Positions 54,995 through 64,000 of a DNA stretch of 64,000 bases are shown here, piece by piece. The stretch covers positions 11,327,529-11,391,528 of the forward strand of contig OX638132.1 in the NCBI GenBank assembly GCA_951804985.1, given 5' to 3'. Every line of letters begins with the position of its first letter. Within the stretch, counting starts at the first letter, position 1. The position numbers and the translations under genes are program-made. The notes under the pieces are model-generated. The model ran no database searches. It had not been told where the DNA came from and saw only the letters and a list, made by a program, of their open reading frames with translations. The DNA comes from Dryomyza anilis (lineage: Eukaryota > Arthropoda > Insecta > Diptera > Dryomyzidae).

Positions 54995-55794
54995 CACTAC
55001 TCAACAAAACGTGATAAAATTTTTATCTTGGACTTTCCATATATCAATTCTATATAATTCGTGATTGTTGAATTTGACTACATACTCAGTTTTATTTTAT
55101 TATGTAACGTTTTTATAGTTACTTTAGGTTCTATTCAGTCTCTTTTTAGATTTAAACAAATACAGTCTCTTACACAAATAGATTTCCAAAAAACTGTAAA
55201 AGTAATTTTGCTTTCATATATCAAGACTAATTACAATATAGCGACAAATACTATTATTCTGATCGGTTTTTAATAGCCAATCTAATGATAGCTGTAATAA
55301 TAGGCAATCTATGATAAATAAGAAAGGATTTATGGTTATGTAGAATATAGTACAGGCTAATAATAATAAAAATTAATAACTTGTTTGTACACAGTTTGTT
55401 GACAGTTTCCGTCAAAATTTGTTAAAATTTAAAATTCTTGTATATTTTACATACAGTCATTTTTCATAGCCGTTTCTACCGGAATTTTACTTAACCCGCT
55501 ACGTAATTGAAAAAAACTAAGTATGCAATAAAAATAAGCATAATTTAGATATTAAGTAATGATACTTTCAGATTACGGGCATTAGTATTTTTTTTTTGAA
55601 AATTGATTATGTGAATGAGTATCAAAATTATTTTGATCTCTTCAAATTTTTTTGTAATCGTGATTTCAACAGACAGGCAGAGGGACAGACGGGCACACAG
55701 AGCATATTTTACAAAGTGCATCAATCAGATAAACATATTTTTGGTAATTATTAAATGTATGGGATGTCCATGGCAAAAATCGTGTTGGGTAGTG
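54995..55794. mobile_element. Long-TIR element R, shortest near-complete copy
   Basis: Left end after TA: CACTACTCAACAAAACGTGA and TTGGACTTTCCAT. Right end: GATGTCCATGGCAAAAATCG and TGTTGGGTAGTG. About 800 bp, so internally deleted relative to the 1.4-1.5 kb of other copies. Confidence 0.75.
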
Positions 55795-55860
55795 TTATTA
55801 TTATTACATCCAAAAAAATGTATAAGTGAACTCGAATACATTTAAATGTTAACATGTTTT

Positions 55861-56170
55861 GTAGCCGCGGTAGCTCAGTAGTTAGTGCGTTGGACTACGA
55901 GCCGAAAGGTCACCGGTTCAAGCCTGGACTGAGGCTAACAACATCTTTTCATAGAAGCATTTTTCTATACCGCGCTACCTCTCGGCAGTAAATGGCAAAT
56001 CTACGAAAGTAAAACATTGCCTATGAAAAGCTCTTACCCTCCGTTCGGATTCGGCAATAAACTGTAGGTCCCACCACTTTCGAGTACAAATATAACACGC
56101 ACAGCTCAAAACGCTGAGAGAGCTCGGCCTAAGTTCTTATATGACTATAGTCCCAAACTATTATTATTAT
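55861..56170 (+). mobile_element. tRNA-derived SINE, copy 4
   Basis: Full-length: GTAGCCGCGGTAGCTCAG head, B box GGTTCAAGCC, body, (TTA)n tail. ATGTTTT (55854-55860) recurs at 56172-56178 as a 7-8-base target duplication. Confidence 0.9.
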
Positions 56171-56550
56171 AATGTTTTGGAACGATATGAATATAAATAT
56201 GTTTCCAGGGAAACATATTGTTGTAATATGATGAATACATTTTTGTATTTGTATGGTTATAATTGAAAAACTGTACGTCAGCTGTGTGTGTGTGGTTGTA
56301 ACAAAATAAAATTATGTTTTTAAAAACCCAAGATGAATACTTCAGTACAGCATGTGTTAAGTTTGTTTATCGACAATTTACCAAACGAAAGAGAAATGTT
56401 GCCAAGCATATTTTTACTTAATATACATTTTAATTGTCTGTTTGTTTTGAAACATAATTATGGTTAAAAAAAACTGATTCTTCTGCCAAGAATAATTTTA
56501 TCTAAATGCTTATGGCAAAATGAACTGATTTCGCTTAATATTATACATAA

Positions 56551-58140
56551 CTATCTGGACCCGTTCACAGCTTCGCTCGTGCCCTTTTTCCAATCTCGAT
56601 CACATTCCATGTGGCTATTAAAATATTTAAAAATGATCCTTTGTGACGATTTGTACAACTCTGCTCTTAGTAAGTCAGGAGTTTTAGCATTTTGAAAATT
56701 TTTGTTATATGGGTGTCACGCCCTATTGTCAATTTCCGTCCAAATTCTACGCAGGGCTCTCCAATCCCAAAAAATCCATCCGTTTTTTTGGATTATATCC
56801 ACTTAAAAAATCCAAGATTTTTGGTTTTTTTTTATTTTATTGATTTTTGAACATTTTTCGAATTATAACTTAGGAAATATATTTGTGGTTTTCAGGGTAC
56901 AATTTATGTTTTGAAAATTTAAGAATTTGTTATAAACCACCAAATCTAAAATAATTATTTGAACTACTGCTGGATGAAATCTCTGGTGAAGATGACAATG
57001 AAATGATTCATATATTATTTTATCCAACATAGCCAATATACATATTACCCAACTTAGGCCTTTATGCAGATCAAAATAATTTAATGATGTAGTCGCCAAA
57101 ACCATGAATTTAATTCAAGTCAATTTTATGCCAATTTTTAAAGCAGTAGATATTGATTGAATCTAATAGGTTCTGAAGAGTTGTCGTGTTATAAAGAGGA
57201 CAATCAAATTGGATTCGAGCAGGCACTTAGTCCGTTTAATTTTCTCGTTCATATGACTAATTCAGTACATAGAAGAAAACGTCTTCCGGATCCAAGACGG
57301 TGAATTTTTTCCACTAAGAATCCGGATTTTTTTTCCAGCCCTGGTCTACGTGATGATTACAATGTTTAATATAATCTTTTGTTTTAATTTTTTTAATTCT
57401 GCTCTTAGTAGGTAAAGAGTAATAGCAATTTTAAGGTTTTTTTGTATGGGAGGTGCCACGCCCCATTGTCCAATCCCGTCCATATTCTTCGTGATGATCG
57501 GAGTTTTAAATATGAACATTTGATTTGATTTTTATAACTCTACTCTTAGTATGTCAGGAGTTATAGCATTTTTAATGTTTTTGTTATATCAAAGGTGACA
57601 CGCCCCTTTTTACAATTCCGCCAACATTCTACGAGACGATTCTACTTTATAAATTGAATCTTTGTTTCAATTTTCATAACTCTGGTCAGGAGTTAAAAAT
57701 TTTTAAAAATATGGGTACATGGAAGTGCCACGCCCCTTTATAAAATTCCGCCCACATTAGGCAAAAATATAAACAACAACATAATACATTACTGAGCCCA
57801 ATTTCATGACTGTGGCTATCTTATACAGATATTTTGAATTAAAAGTTTAGTTTTGCCACGCCCATTTTTGTACCTTATGAGGAAAATTTCAAAAAATCCC
57901 TTCGTAGTGCGCTTTCACGTCGGGAAATCAACACCCTGTCCAAATTTCAAGTTCCTCGGGTCAAATTTAGATTTTTTCGATTTTCCAGCTTTTCCTTTGG
58001 GTTTTCCGACTTTTCTTTTTTCCTAAACCACTCTTGCATTGACACAAACAAAATACAAAAAGAATCAGGCAAATCCGTCGGTTCGTTCTCCCGTGATGCT
58101 ATGGCACACACAGGACATTTTTACAAAACGTCACAAAATA
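56551..58140 (-). mobile_element. Helitron-like element with internal ~110-130-bp repeats
   Basis: On the - strand the 3' end reads GGGCACGAGCGAAGCTGTG, then AACGGGTCCAGATAG before TT, the insect Helitron 3' form with CTAG changed to ATAG. The 5' region near 58060-58130 has CATAGCATCACGGGAGAACG and AACCGACGGATTT, similar in position and wording to the 24191 Helitron. Inside, units with CTCTGCTCTTAGTAAGTCAG, GGAGTTATAGCATTTT and TCACGCCCC recur at least four times. No Rep/helicase gene. The exact 5' TC end is not certain. Confidence 0.65.
56752..57342. mobile_element. hAT-like MITE inside the Helitron
   Basis: Termini CAGGGCTCTCCAATCC and GGATTTTTTTTCCAGCCCT, hAT-like. The flanks TTCTACG and GTCTACG agree at six or seven positions, and the pre-insertion site is visible in sibling units of the host repeat (TTCTACGTGATGATT). 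Subterminal AATCC words recur. No transposase. Confidence 0.65.
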
Positions 58141-58159
58141 TTATTATAGTCTGCATAAA

Positions 58160-58476
58160 TAATAATAATAATAATAGTTTGGCGCTACAGTCCTGTATAG
58201 AACTTCGGCCGAGCTCTCTCACCATTTTGAGCTGTGCGTGTTATATTTGTACTCAAAGTGGTGGGACCTACAGTTGATTGCCGAATCCGAACGGCGGGTG
58301 AGAGCTTTTTCATAGGCAATGGTTTTACTCTCGTAGGTTTGCCATTTACTGACGAGAGGTAGCGCGGTATAGAAAAATGTTTCTATGAAAAGATGTTGTT
58401 AGCCCCAGTCCAGGCTTGAACCGGGGACCTTTCGGCTCGCAGTCCAACGCACTAACCACTGAGCTACCGCGGCTAC
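58160..58476 (-). mobile_element. tRNA-derived SINE, copy 5
   Basis: Full-length on the - strand with a long (ATT)n-type tail at 58160-58177. The head is nearly identical to copy 3. CATAAA occurs on both sides, a weak 6-base duplication. Confidence 0.9.
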
Positions 58477-58667
58477 ATAAAACATAGAAAACATAAACAT
58501 AGAAAGCATAAAAACATAGTCAATTTTGATTACAATGCAATTACATTTCATTGCTATTATGTATATAAATGGTCATTTTGAATTACTTCAAATTTTTATA
58601 AAAATTATAACATTACATTTTTGTTGAACTTACAGTACACATTCTTTTTAAGTATTACGCTGAGTTA

Positions 58668-58700
58668 TGTCAATTACCTGAAAAAATAAAAAAACAAATT
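58668..58700 (-). promoter_or_regulatory. Second candidate ratchet splice site
   Basis: On the - strand TTTTTTTATTTTTTCAG abuts GTAATTG (junction 58678/58677). The pyrimidine tract is long but simple, and the donor is weaker than at 27394. Confidence 0.2.
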
Positions 58701-58737
58701 ATTAAGAATTTTATTTTAATAATATATTGCTCATAAT

Positions 58738-58905
<168 letters not shown>

Positions 58906-59378
58906 ATATGAAACCAACCAACGAAATGGTCAATTGAAACCTCATAGATAGGAATTATAAATGTGGAAGAATAAGGACAGTAGATATTAGGGATATATAG
59001 ATGTAATTATTTTCTCAAGACACATATCGAATTTACATTTTCATCAATACGTATTTTCTACAATTCAATTGTATAGAAAATCATTTAGATATCAGTCTAA
59101 GTAACTAAGACCTATTATTCTTGATAAATAAGAAAATAATTTTTTAATTATTATATATTTAAAAAATATATTTAGAAAATATTCTTCTTGATTTAAGAAA
59201 TAATATCTTTATTTTAAAAAATGTCTACATGATCCAAGCATTATTTTTTTTATTTAGAAATATTATTCCTGATTTAAGAAATACTGTATTTAATTTAACA
59301 TTTGCAATTTTAGAAGTTTATTTCCATATAATGTAATCGTTACTGTTGTATTGAAAATACATATAGTGAAATACATAT
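58906..59378. other. AT-rich noncoding stretch
   Basis: Nothing recognised. Confidence 0.4.
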
Positions 59379-59379
59379 A

Positions 59380-59598
59380 CACCCCGAAAAAATACTATAT
59401 AAATAATAGTATTTTACTATTAAATATTGTCAATAGGATAAATTATTATTTTAATCGGCAAATACCATTAAATACTAGAAAATACCATGACATTGCCATT
59501 GAGTTTATATGAAAAGATTTATTTTTTGTATACTATTAAATCAATATTTGTCCTATTGACCAATTTTAATAGGATTTGAGAGAAATTTTTTCTGGGTG
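59380..59598 (-). mobile_element. MITE family M2, inverted copy
   Basis: TA at 59378-59379 and 59599-59600. Ends CACCCCGAAAAAATAC and AATTTTTTCTGGGTG. Same interior words as the 43 kb copies, inverted. Confidence 0.9.
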
Positions 59599-59654
59599 TA
59601 GTGAATGTATAACTATATGAAATAACTCATAAAATTAAAATATTAAGAGTGAAA

Positions 59655-60232
59655 GGGTATATTCAGTTTGGTACGCCGTTTGCAACACCCAGAAGGAAGC
59701 ATCCCCGGTATAGAAAAGTATATATATTATTGTTCAGCATAACCTCCTGAGTCGATTTAGCGATGTCCGTCTGTCTGTCCCTCTGTCTGTCTGTTGAAAT
59801 CACAATTACAGAAAAACTTGAAGAGCTAGATAAGCTTATAATTTAGATTACTTATATATCTACGCTGTACCAACAAGAATGATCGGACCTTAGTGACCTG
59901 TGAACCGACCACTTATGTTCATAAACCTCATAAAATTTACATCTACGGATGAATTTTACTTTATACGAGCTTAAGTGAACTTTTTTTGCCAAATATATAT
60001 TGCCTTTATGCTCAAATATATGAATATAATGTTTTCTCGGGAACTGACGTGTGGTTCTTGAAAAAAAAATCGAAATTCGGTATACCTACCCATTTGTACA
60101 TATGGGTATCAAATGAAAGGAAATTCTTCAGCGATTTCAAGTTTATAGGTATTTTCAGGATTTGTAAACCCTGGTGTCCTATTATCATATATGTGTAGGA
60201 TATTTATAGTCGGCTTAGACCGACTATAACTT
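59655..60232 (-). repeat. Dispersed repeat V (TAGTCGG...CCGACTATA to GGGTATA), copy 1
   Basis: On the - strand it begins at the palindrome TATAGTCGG...CCGACTATAA (about 60208-60232) and goes through GACAGACAGACAGAGGGACA and GACATCGCTAAATCGACTCA. It reaches AATATATATACTTTTCTA and a GGGTATA-like end at about 59655. The same word order occurs in a family of dispersed repeats seen widely in higher flies. Its class is not certain to me. Confidence 0.65.
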
Positions 60233-60239
60233 ACATAAT

Positions 60240-60720
60240 TCTAACTAACTTAATCACACCAATTATCAAAACATCCCTACTTGAAAATTTCCCATGTGAT
60301 CTAACCTTCCCAACTGATTTTAATATATATTAATTTAAAGCGGCTTCAGAAATTTTTGTTCCACTTATTAAATACGATAATCATTATTTAATACTCAACT
60401 CATTTTGAGAAATGAAACATCACAACAGAAAGGCATGACCTATATCTTTAAAATTGTGCCTTACTATTGAGTGATTAATATCTGTACAGTTTCAAAAGGA
60501 AACCCTAAAAACCATTAAGAAAATTAAGAAAATTCTGGCAAAGTGGAGCCAGAACCAAAAAAAAAATAAAAATAAAAATTTTGTTTCTCATAACGAGAAA
60601 AACTATTTTTCGCCAGCATATAAGAACTACAACAGTTTCCAGTTGAAATAATTAATGTTGCAAAATAATTATTGCAACATTTGAAGAATGAAAATTAATG
60701 ACAACAACAACAAAAATAAC
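60240..60720. other. AT-rich noncoding stretch
   Basis: Nothing recognised. Confidence 0.4.
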
Positions 60721-61020
60721 TATACTAAAATTAACAACAACAAGAACAAAAACAAAGAAAGCTTTCGACATAATGACAACAAACATAGAGTATAGATTTT
60801 CGAGAGCAGTTAGGTACATTTGTTGTTGTGTTTCGTGTATTTTCTAAAGCAAAACGCGACATAAAATGAAAGCGGTAGCGGAAACGGATGTTGAAACGAT
60901 GCGCGCCATGATGGATGGATGAGCAGTAAAATCTGTAAAAGCAGCCAGTAACTGTGAAGGCGGTCGGGTGGGCGAGCGTTCGAGGCGGGTAACTGGCACA
61001 AAGACAAGTATGCAAATATT
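60720..61020. other. GC-elevated unassigned segment
   Basis: 60830-61000 is close to half G+C with many CpG steps (AACGCGACATAA, GGCGGTCGGGTGGGCGAGCG). Frames on the - strand are open for up to 94 codons but overlap in all three phases. Possibly a 5' exon or promoter. CAACAACAA runs precede it. Confidence 0.3.
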
Positions 61021-61640
61021 TTTTACTAAATTAGTAAAATAAATGCTATGCCGAGGCAGAGTATTTAATATAGTATTTTTCAAAAAAAAAACAAAAAAAA
61101 AATTGCTATTGTAGTGGCCGCTTTATGCTCAACCACTAATAGCAAACAACGTTGAAACCCATACAAAGCATTTTAGAAAATGGCGCAACACAACTATTTG
61201 GCGCAATTTTTTGTTATTTATTGTTAACAAAGTTTTGTTTTTTCCAAATACAGCTTTTCAGATACATGTATTTGAAGTAGTTTTCATTTTTATATGCATT
61301 ACATAGTAAATAAATATATATAAAACTTTAAAAACTTCTTAAAATCAAGAAATATTATTCTGTAGATCTTTAAAATATAAAAGCGAATATTCTGCATTGT
61401 AGAAAATTAACGTAAACATTTGTATAGCACGAAAATGGTTTTACAGATTCTCTAAATTTATTTTAATATCTATAAAAATAAAAAAATTTATAGATTTTTC
61501 ACAAGAAATATAATTCATAATAGCATAACATGAATTTGAAAAAAATTATATATCGTCGACGCCTATCGATCTGCATCATTAATTGACAACACTATTTTAT
61601 CTTGTATCAACAAAAAATTATAGCAAAAAACGAAGAAATT
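61021..61640. other. AT-rich noncoding stretch
   Basis: CCTATCGATCTGCATCATTA at about 61562 recurs at 61761 within the hairpin below. Confidence 0.4.
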
Positions 61641-61642
61641 GG

Positions 61643-61949
61643 AAAAATTGAAAATTTTGTCATGCCAAAAGGGCGAATCTTTTCGTTTTTTTGCTATAAC
61701 TCTCTAATGGTACAAGATAAAATAGTGATGTAACGGTAATTATTATTTGTTTTCAAAGCACCTATCGATCTGCATCATTAATTATAAATATTTTGGCAAC
61801 ATTAATGTTTGGCAAAATGCAGTTCGATAGGTGCTTTGAAAACAAATAATAAATGTCTTTACACAACTATTTTATCTCGTATCAATAAAAAGTTATGACG
61901 AAAAAACGAAAAGATTCGCCCTTTTGGCATGACAAGATTTTCAATTTTT
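61643..61949. repeat. Inverted repeat with 126-bp arms
   Basis: Left arm 61643-61768 (AAAAATTGAAAATTTTGTCA, GCCAAAAGGGCGAATCTTTT, CAAAGCACCTATCGA) and right arm 61824-61949 are inverted copies, roughly 85-90% alike, around a 55-bp centre. No coding frame. Confidence 0.8.
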
Positions 61950-62290
61950 CAAATTCGCATCTTTGGTTTGGCCTTTTGTGGCTAGAAATATCCAACAAAA
62001 CGACACACGATTTTGGCAGAGTATACTTGAGGAAAAACTACATTCTAAAATGTAAAAAATCGAAAATGTAAAAAATTGCACATTCGCCCCTTTGGCATGA
62101 TAGTGACGATATATATTTTTTTAGCTTTTTTATTAACTATAAAAAACTTTTTTTTTTTTTTAAACGAGCATTTGTAGCATTTTTTTAACATTGAACACAC
62201 TGTATCTCTGGAAATAAAGGGCCACAAAAAAAAATACAAATTTAAATAAAAACGAGTTGGGAAAGTTAGTTCGGTCACATGGGGTTAGTT
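61950..62290. other. AT-rich noncoding stretch
   Basis: TTCGCCCCTTTGGCATGA at about 62084 echoes the hairpin arms, so the repeat may extend further in decayed form. Confidence 0.4.
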
Positions 62291-62307
62291 CGGTCACATG
62301 GGGCGGA

Positions 62308-62650
62308 TTTTTATAGTCGGTCGGGCCCGACTATGTTACTTGTATGGGAGGTGGGCGTGTCCGTTGACCGATTTGGCTCATTTTCAAATTCAGTTCCTAT
62401 TTTTGGCTAAAATATATTGAGAGAAAATTTCATCGTATTCTGATCATTATTTCTCAAGTTATTCTGTATTCGGACAGCAAGACAGCAAGACGGACAGACA
62501 GACAGACAGACGGACATGGCTAAACGGACTCGGGTAGTGCTGCTGATCAAGAATATATATACTTTTCCATACCAGACACGCCTCCTAAGGGGCGTTACAA
62601 TATATGCACAAAGTTAATATACCCTGTACCTCATAGGTGTAGGGTATAAT
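62308..62650 (+). repeat. Dispersed repeat V, copy 2
   Basis: Begins TATAGTCGGTCGGGCCCGAC and contains GACAGACAGACAGACGGACA, TGGCTAAACGGACTCGGG, GATCAAGAATATATATACTT and GGGGCGTTACAATATA, ending TGTAGGGTATAAT. Preceded by a TTAGTTCGGTCACATGGGG duplication at about 62266-62303. Confidence 0.75.
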
Positions 62651-62695
62651 TAAGAGGATGAGTCGAAACCGCTGGTCGATTTGGCATTTAATTAT

Positions 62696-64000
62696 ACTAC
62701 TCATCCAACACGATTTTTCCCATGAACCTCCCAAAAAATTAATTCTATATAACTTGCCGGTGCTTATTTTAACAGCAAATTAAAGTTTTAATTTGAAGTT
62801 CTTTTCAACCAATACTTTGAATAAAAAAATAGTGTACCGTTCAAAAATAGTTTTGCAAAAAATCTTAAACGCAATTTTGTTTTTAATTATTCAGAATAAT
62901 TTTAATATTCTAACGAATGTCAATATCGGACAAATTCTAAAACGAATTTAAGATAATTCGATCTAAACTAGGAAAATATATTTATTTTCGATATTAGTTT
63001 ATGTATATTTTTAGTATTTAGAATCTAATGATAAACAAGAAAATAATTTTTGGTTATCAAGAGCATCAAACACAAGTTCTGAATAAATATTCATAATTTC
63101 TATTCATAATAAATTCATAATGATTTACAGTTTTTTTTTTTACTATTATACATAAATCATGAATATAACTCATAAATAAGAAAATTAGAAATAAATATGT
63201 TTTATTCAGAAACCATCTGTAAACATTTTTCTCCAAGCACACCCTACTATTCAAATTACTAACTCTTTTCTCATTGATCTAAGTATACGCCCTGAGAACA
63301 TAATTTTAGTAGTCTTTTATATAATCCAGTTTCAATAAAAATACATAAGTATATAAATTGAAAATATCATTACTTCATGTACATGGTGTTTCTATTACTC
63401 CAAAAAATTAGAAAAAATGGGATTACCAATAACGAAATTTTGAGAAAATCAATGACAAAGTTCAATCTATTTCAATCTACGTACCTTTTAAAAAAAGTTT
63501 GAAATCATGCGGTTTGAAGATGTGATACACCATTGGAAAGGTAATTTAATTGTCGAAAGCACGAGTGAAAAAATGGTATTCATTTATAAACAGATTATAC
63601 TATACAAACAATTTTCTTGACTAGGTTATGTAAGTAATATGCATTTCTTAAAGACCCTGTATTTTAAACTAGGTACAAAATTAGACATTTTTTTATTTAA
63701 CATTTTCTTATTTTTTTGAGTCAGAGAATGACCTCCTGAATTATTGACATACACATTTTTACCTATTACATAGCATTTTTGAGATAAATTCTTGTGAAAA
63801 CTACTATTTTTCAGTAATTTATATGTAAAATATATAAGAATTTTTATACTTTTAATAGGGTATATTTTGTATTGATAGGGCATATTTTAAAAATGAGAAC
63901 TGATGAGAAAGTTAGTAATCTGATCGTTAGTTTGAACAATGTTCTGCATAATCATAAATCATTTTCTTATTTACCGAAAAGGCAATAATAATCTTTAAAA
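62696..64000. mobile_element. Long-TIR element R, cut by the window edge
   Basis: Left end TACTACTCATCCAACACGAT after TTA, then the R interior (GATCTAAACTAGGAAAATAT, AGAATCTAATGATAAACAAG, TTTTTGGTTATCAAGAGCAT). An inverted element-L piece (63395-63750) lies inside. The second arm starts at about 63905 (GTTAGTAATCTGATCGTTAG) and runs off the window. Confidence 0.7.
63395..63750 (-). mobile_element. Element L, single-arm piece, inverted
   Basis: CATGGTGTTTCTATTACTCC, then GATGTGATACACCATTGGAA, TTTCTTGACTAGGTTATGTA and AGAATGACCTCCTGAATTAT match the L arm in reverse order. Confidence 0.7.

Overview
The window looks like nuclear DNA from a brachyceran fly, most likely a calyptrate (blow fly or house fly type). 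This is inferred from the very AT-rich noncoding sequence, short GT-AG introns, an insect esterase gene, and dipteran-type transposable elements; the species cannot be named. It is almost entirely repeat-rich intergenic or intronic sequence. Only one gene is clearly intact: a secreted carboxylesterase on the + strand at 39017-40825, with four exons, a full Ser-Glu-His triad, an arthropod initiator upstream and a poly(A) signal.

Layout. 1-462 is the 3' end of a non-LTR retrotransposon with a poly(A) tail. 2150-3590 is a long T/G-rich tract. 5195-8010 is a decayed RTE-type LINE on the - strand that has kept its 5' end and lost its 3' end. A tRNA-derived SINE family has five near-complete copies (9.8, 28.0, 37.1, 55.9 and 58.2 kb), two tail fragments, and an older relative next to the 37 kb copy. 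14-26 kb is dense in TA-flanked MITEs and contains a long-TIR element nested around a 1,013-bp non-autonomous Helitron (24191-25203). 29125-29643 is a solo LTR with a 4-bp target duplication. 32853-33729 is a decayed hAT element with a perfect 8-bp target duplication. 43-48 kb holds MITE-in-MITE nesting and a Foldback-like element built from inverted arrays of ~30-bp repeats. 49601-53462 is a layered nest containing a ~1.97-kb near-complete palindrome. 54-64 kb holds more long-TIR elements, SINEs, a second Helitron-like element with a hAT-like insert, a (TTTC)n tract and a 126-bp-arm hairpin.

Possible larger gene. On the - strand I see one good candidate microexon (20279-20323, 45 bp, GC-richer than its surroundings, with a strong 3' splice site and a GTAAGC donor). 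Two zero-length-exon (ratchet) splice motifs lie on the same strand (junctions near 27395 and 58678). Together they would fit a very long - strand intron with the esterase nested in it on the opposite strand. This is inference and needs RNA data.

The most notable structures are the SINE family with a canonical 72-nt tRNA layout, the 1.97-kb palindrome, the 115-bp-arm hairpin at 11 kb (about 96% arm identity), the Foldback-like element and the - strand splice signals. All coordinates for repeat edges come from reading by eye; edges flanked by TA or target duplications are exact, the rest are approximate.
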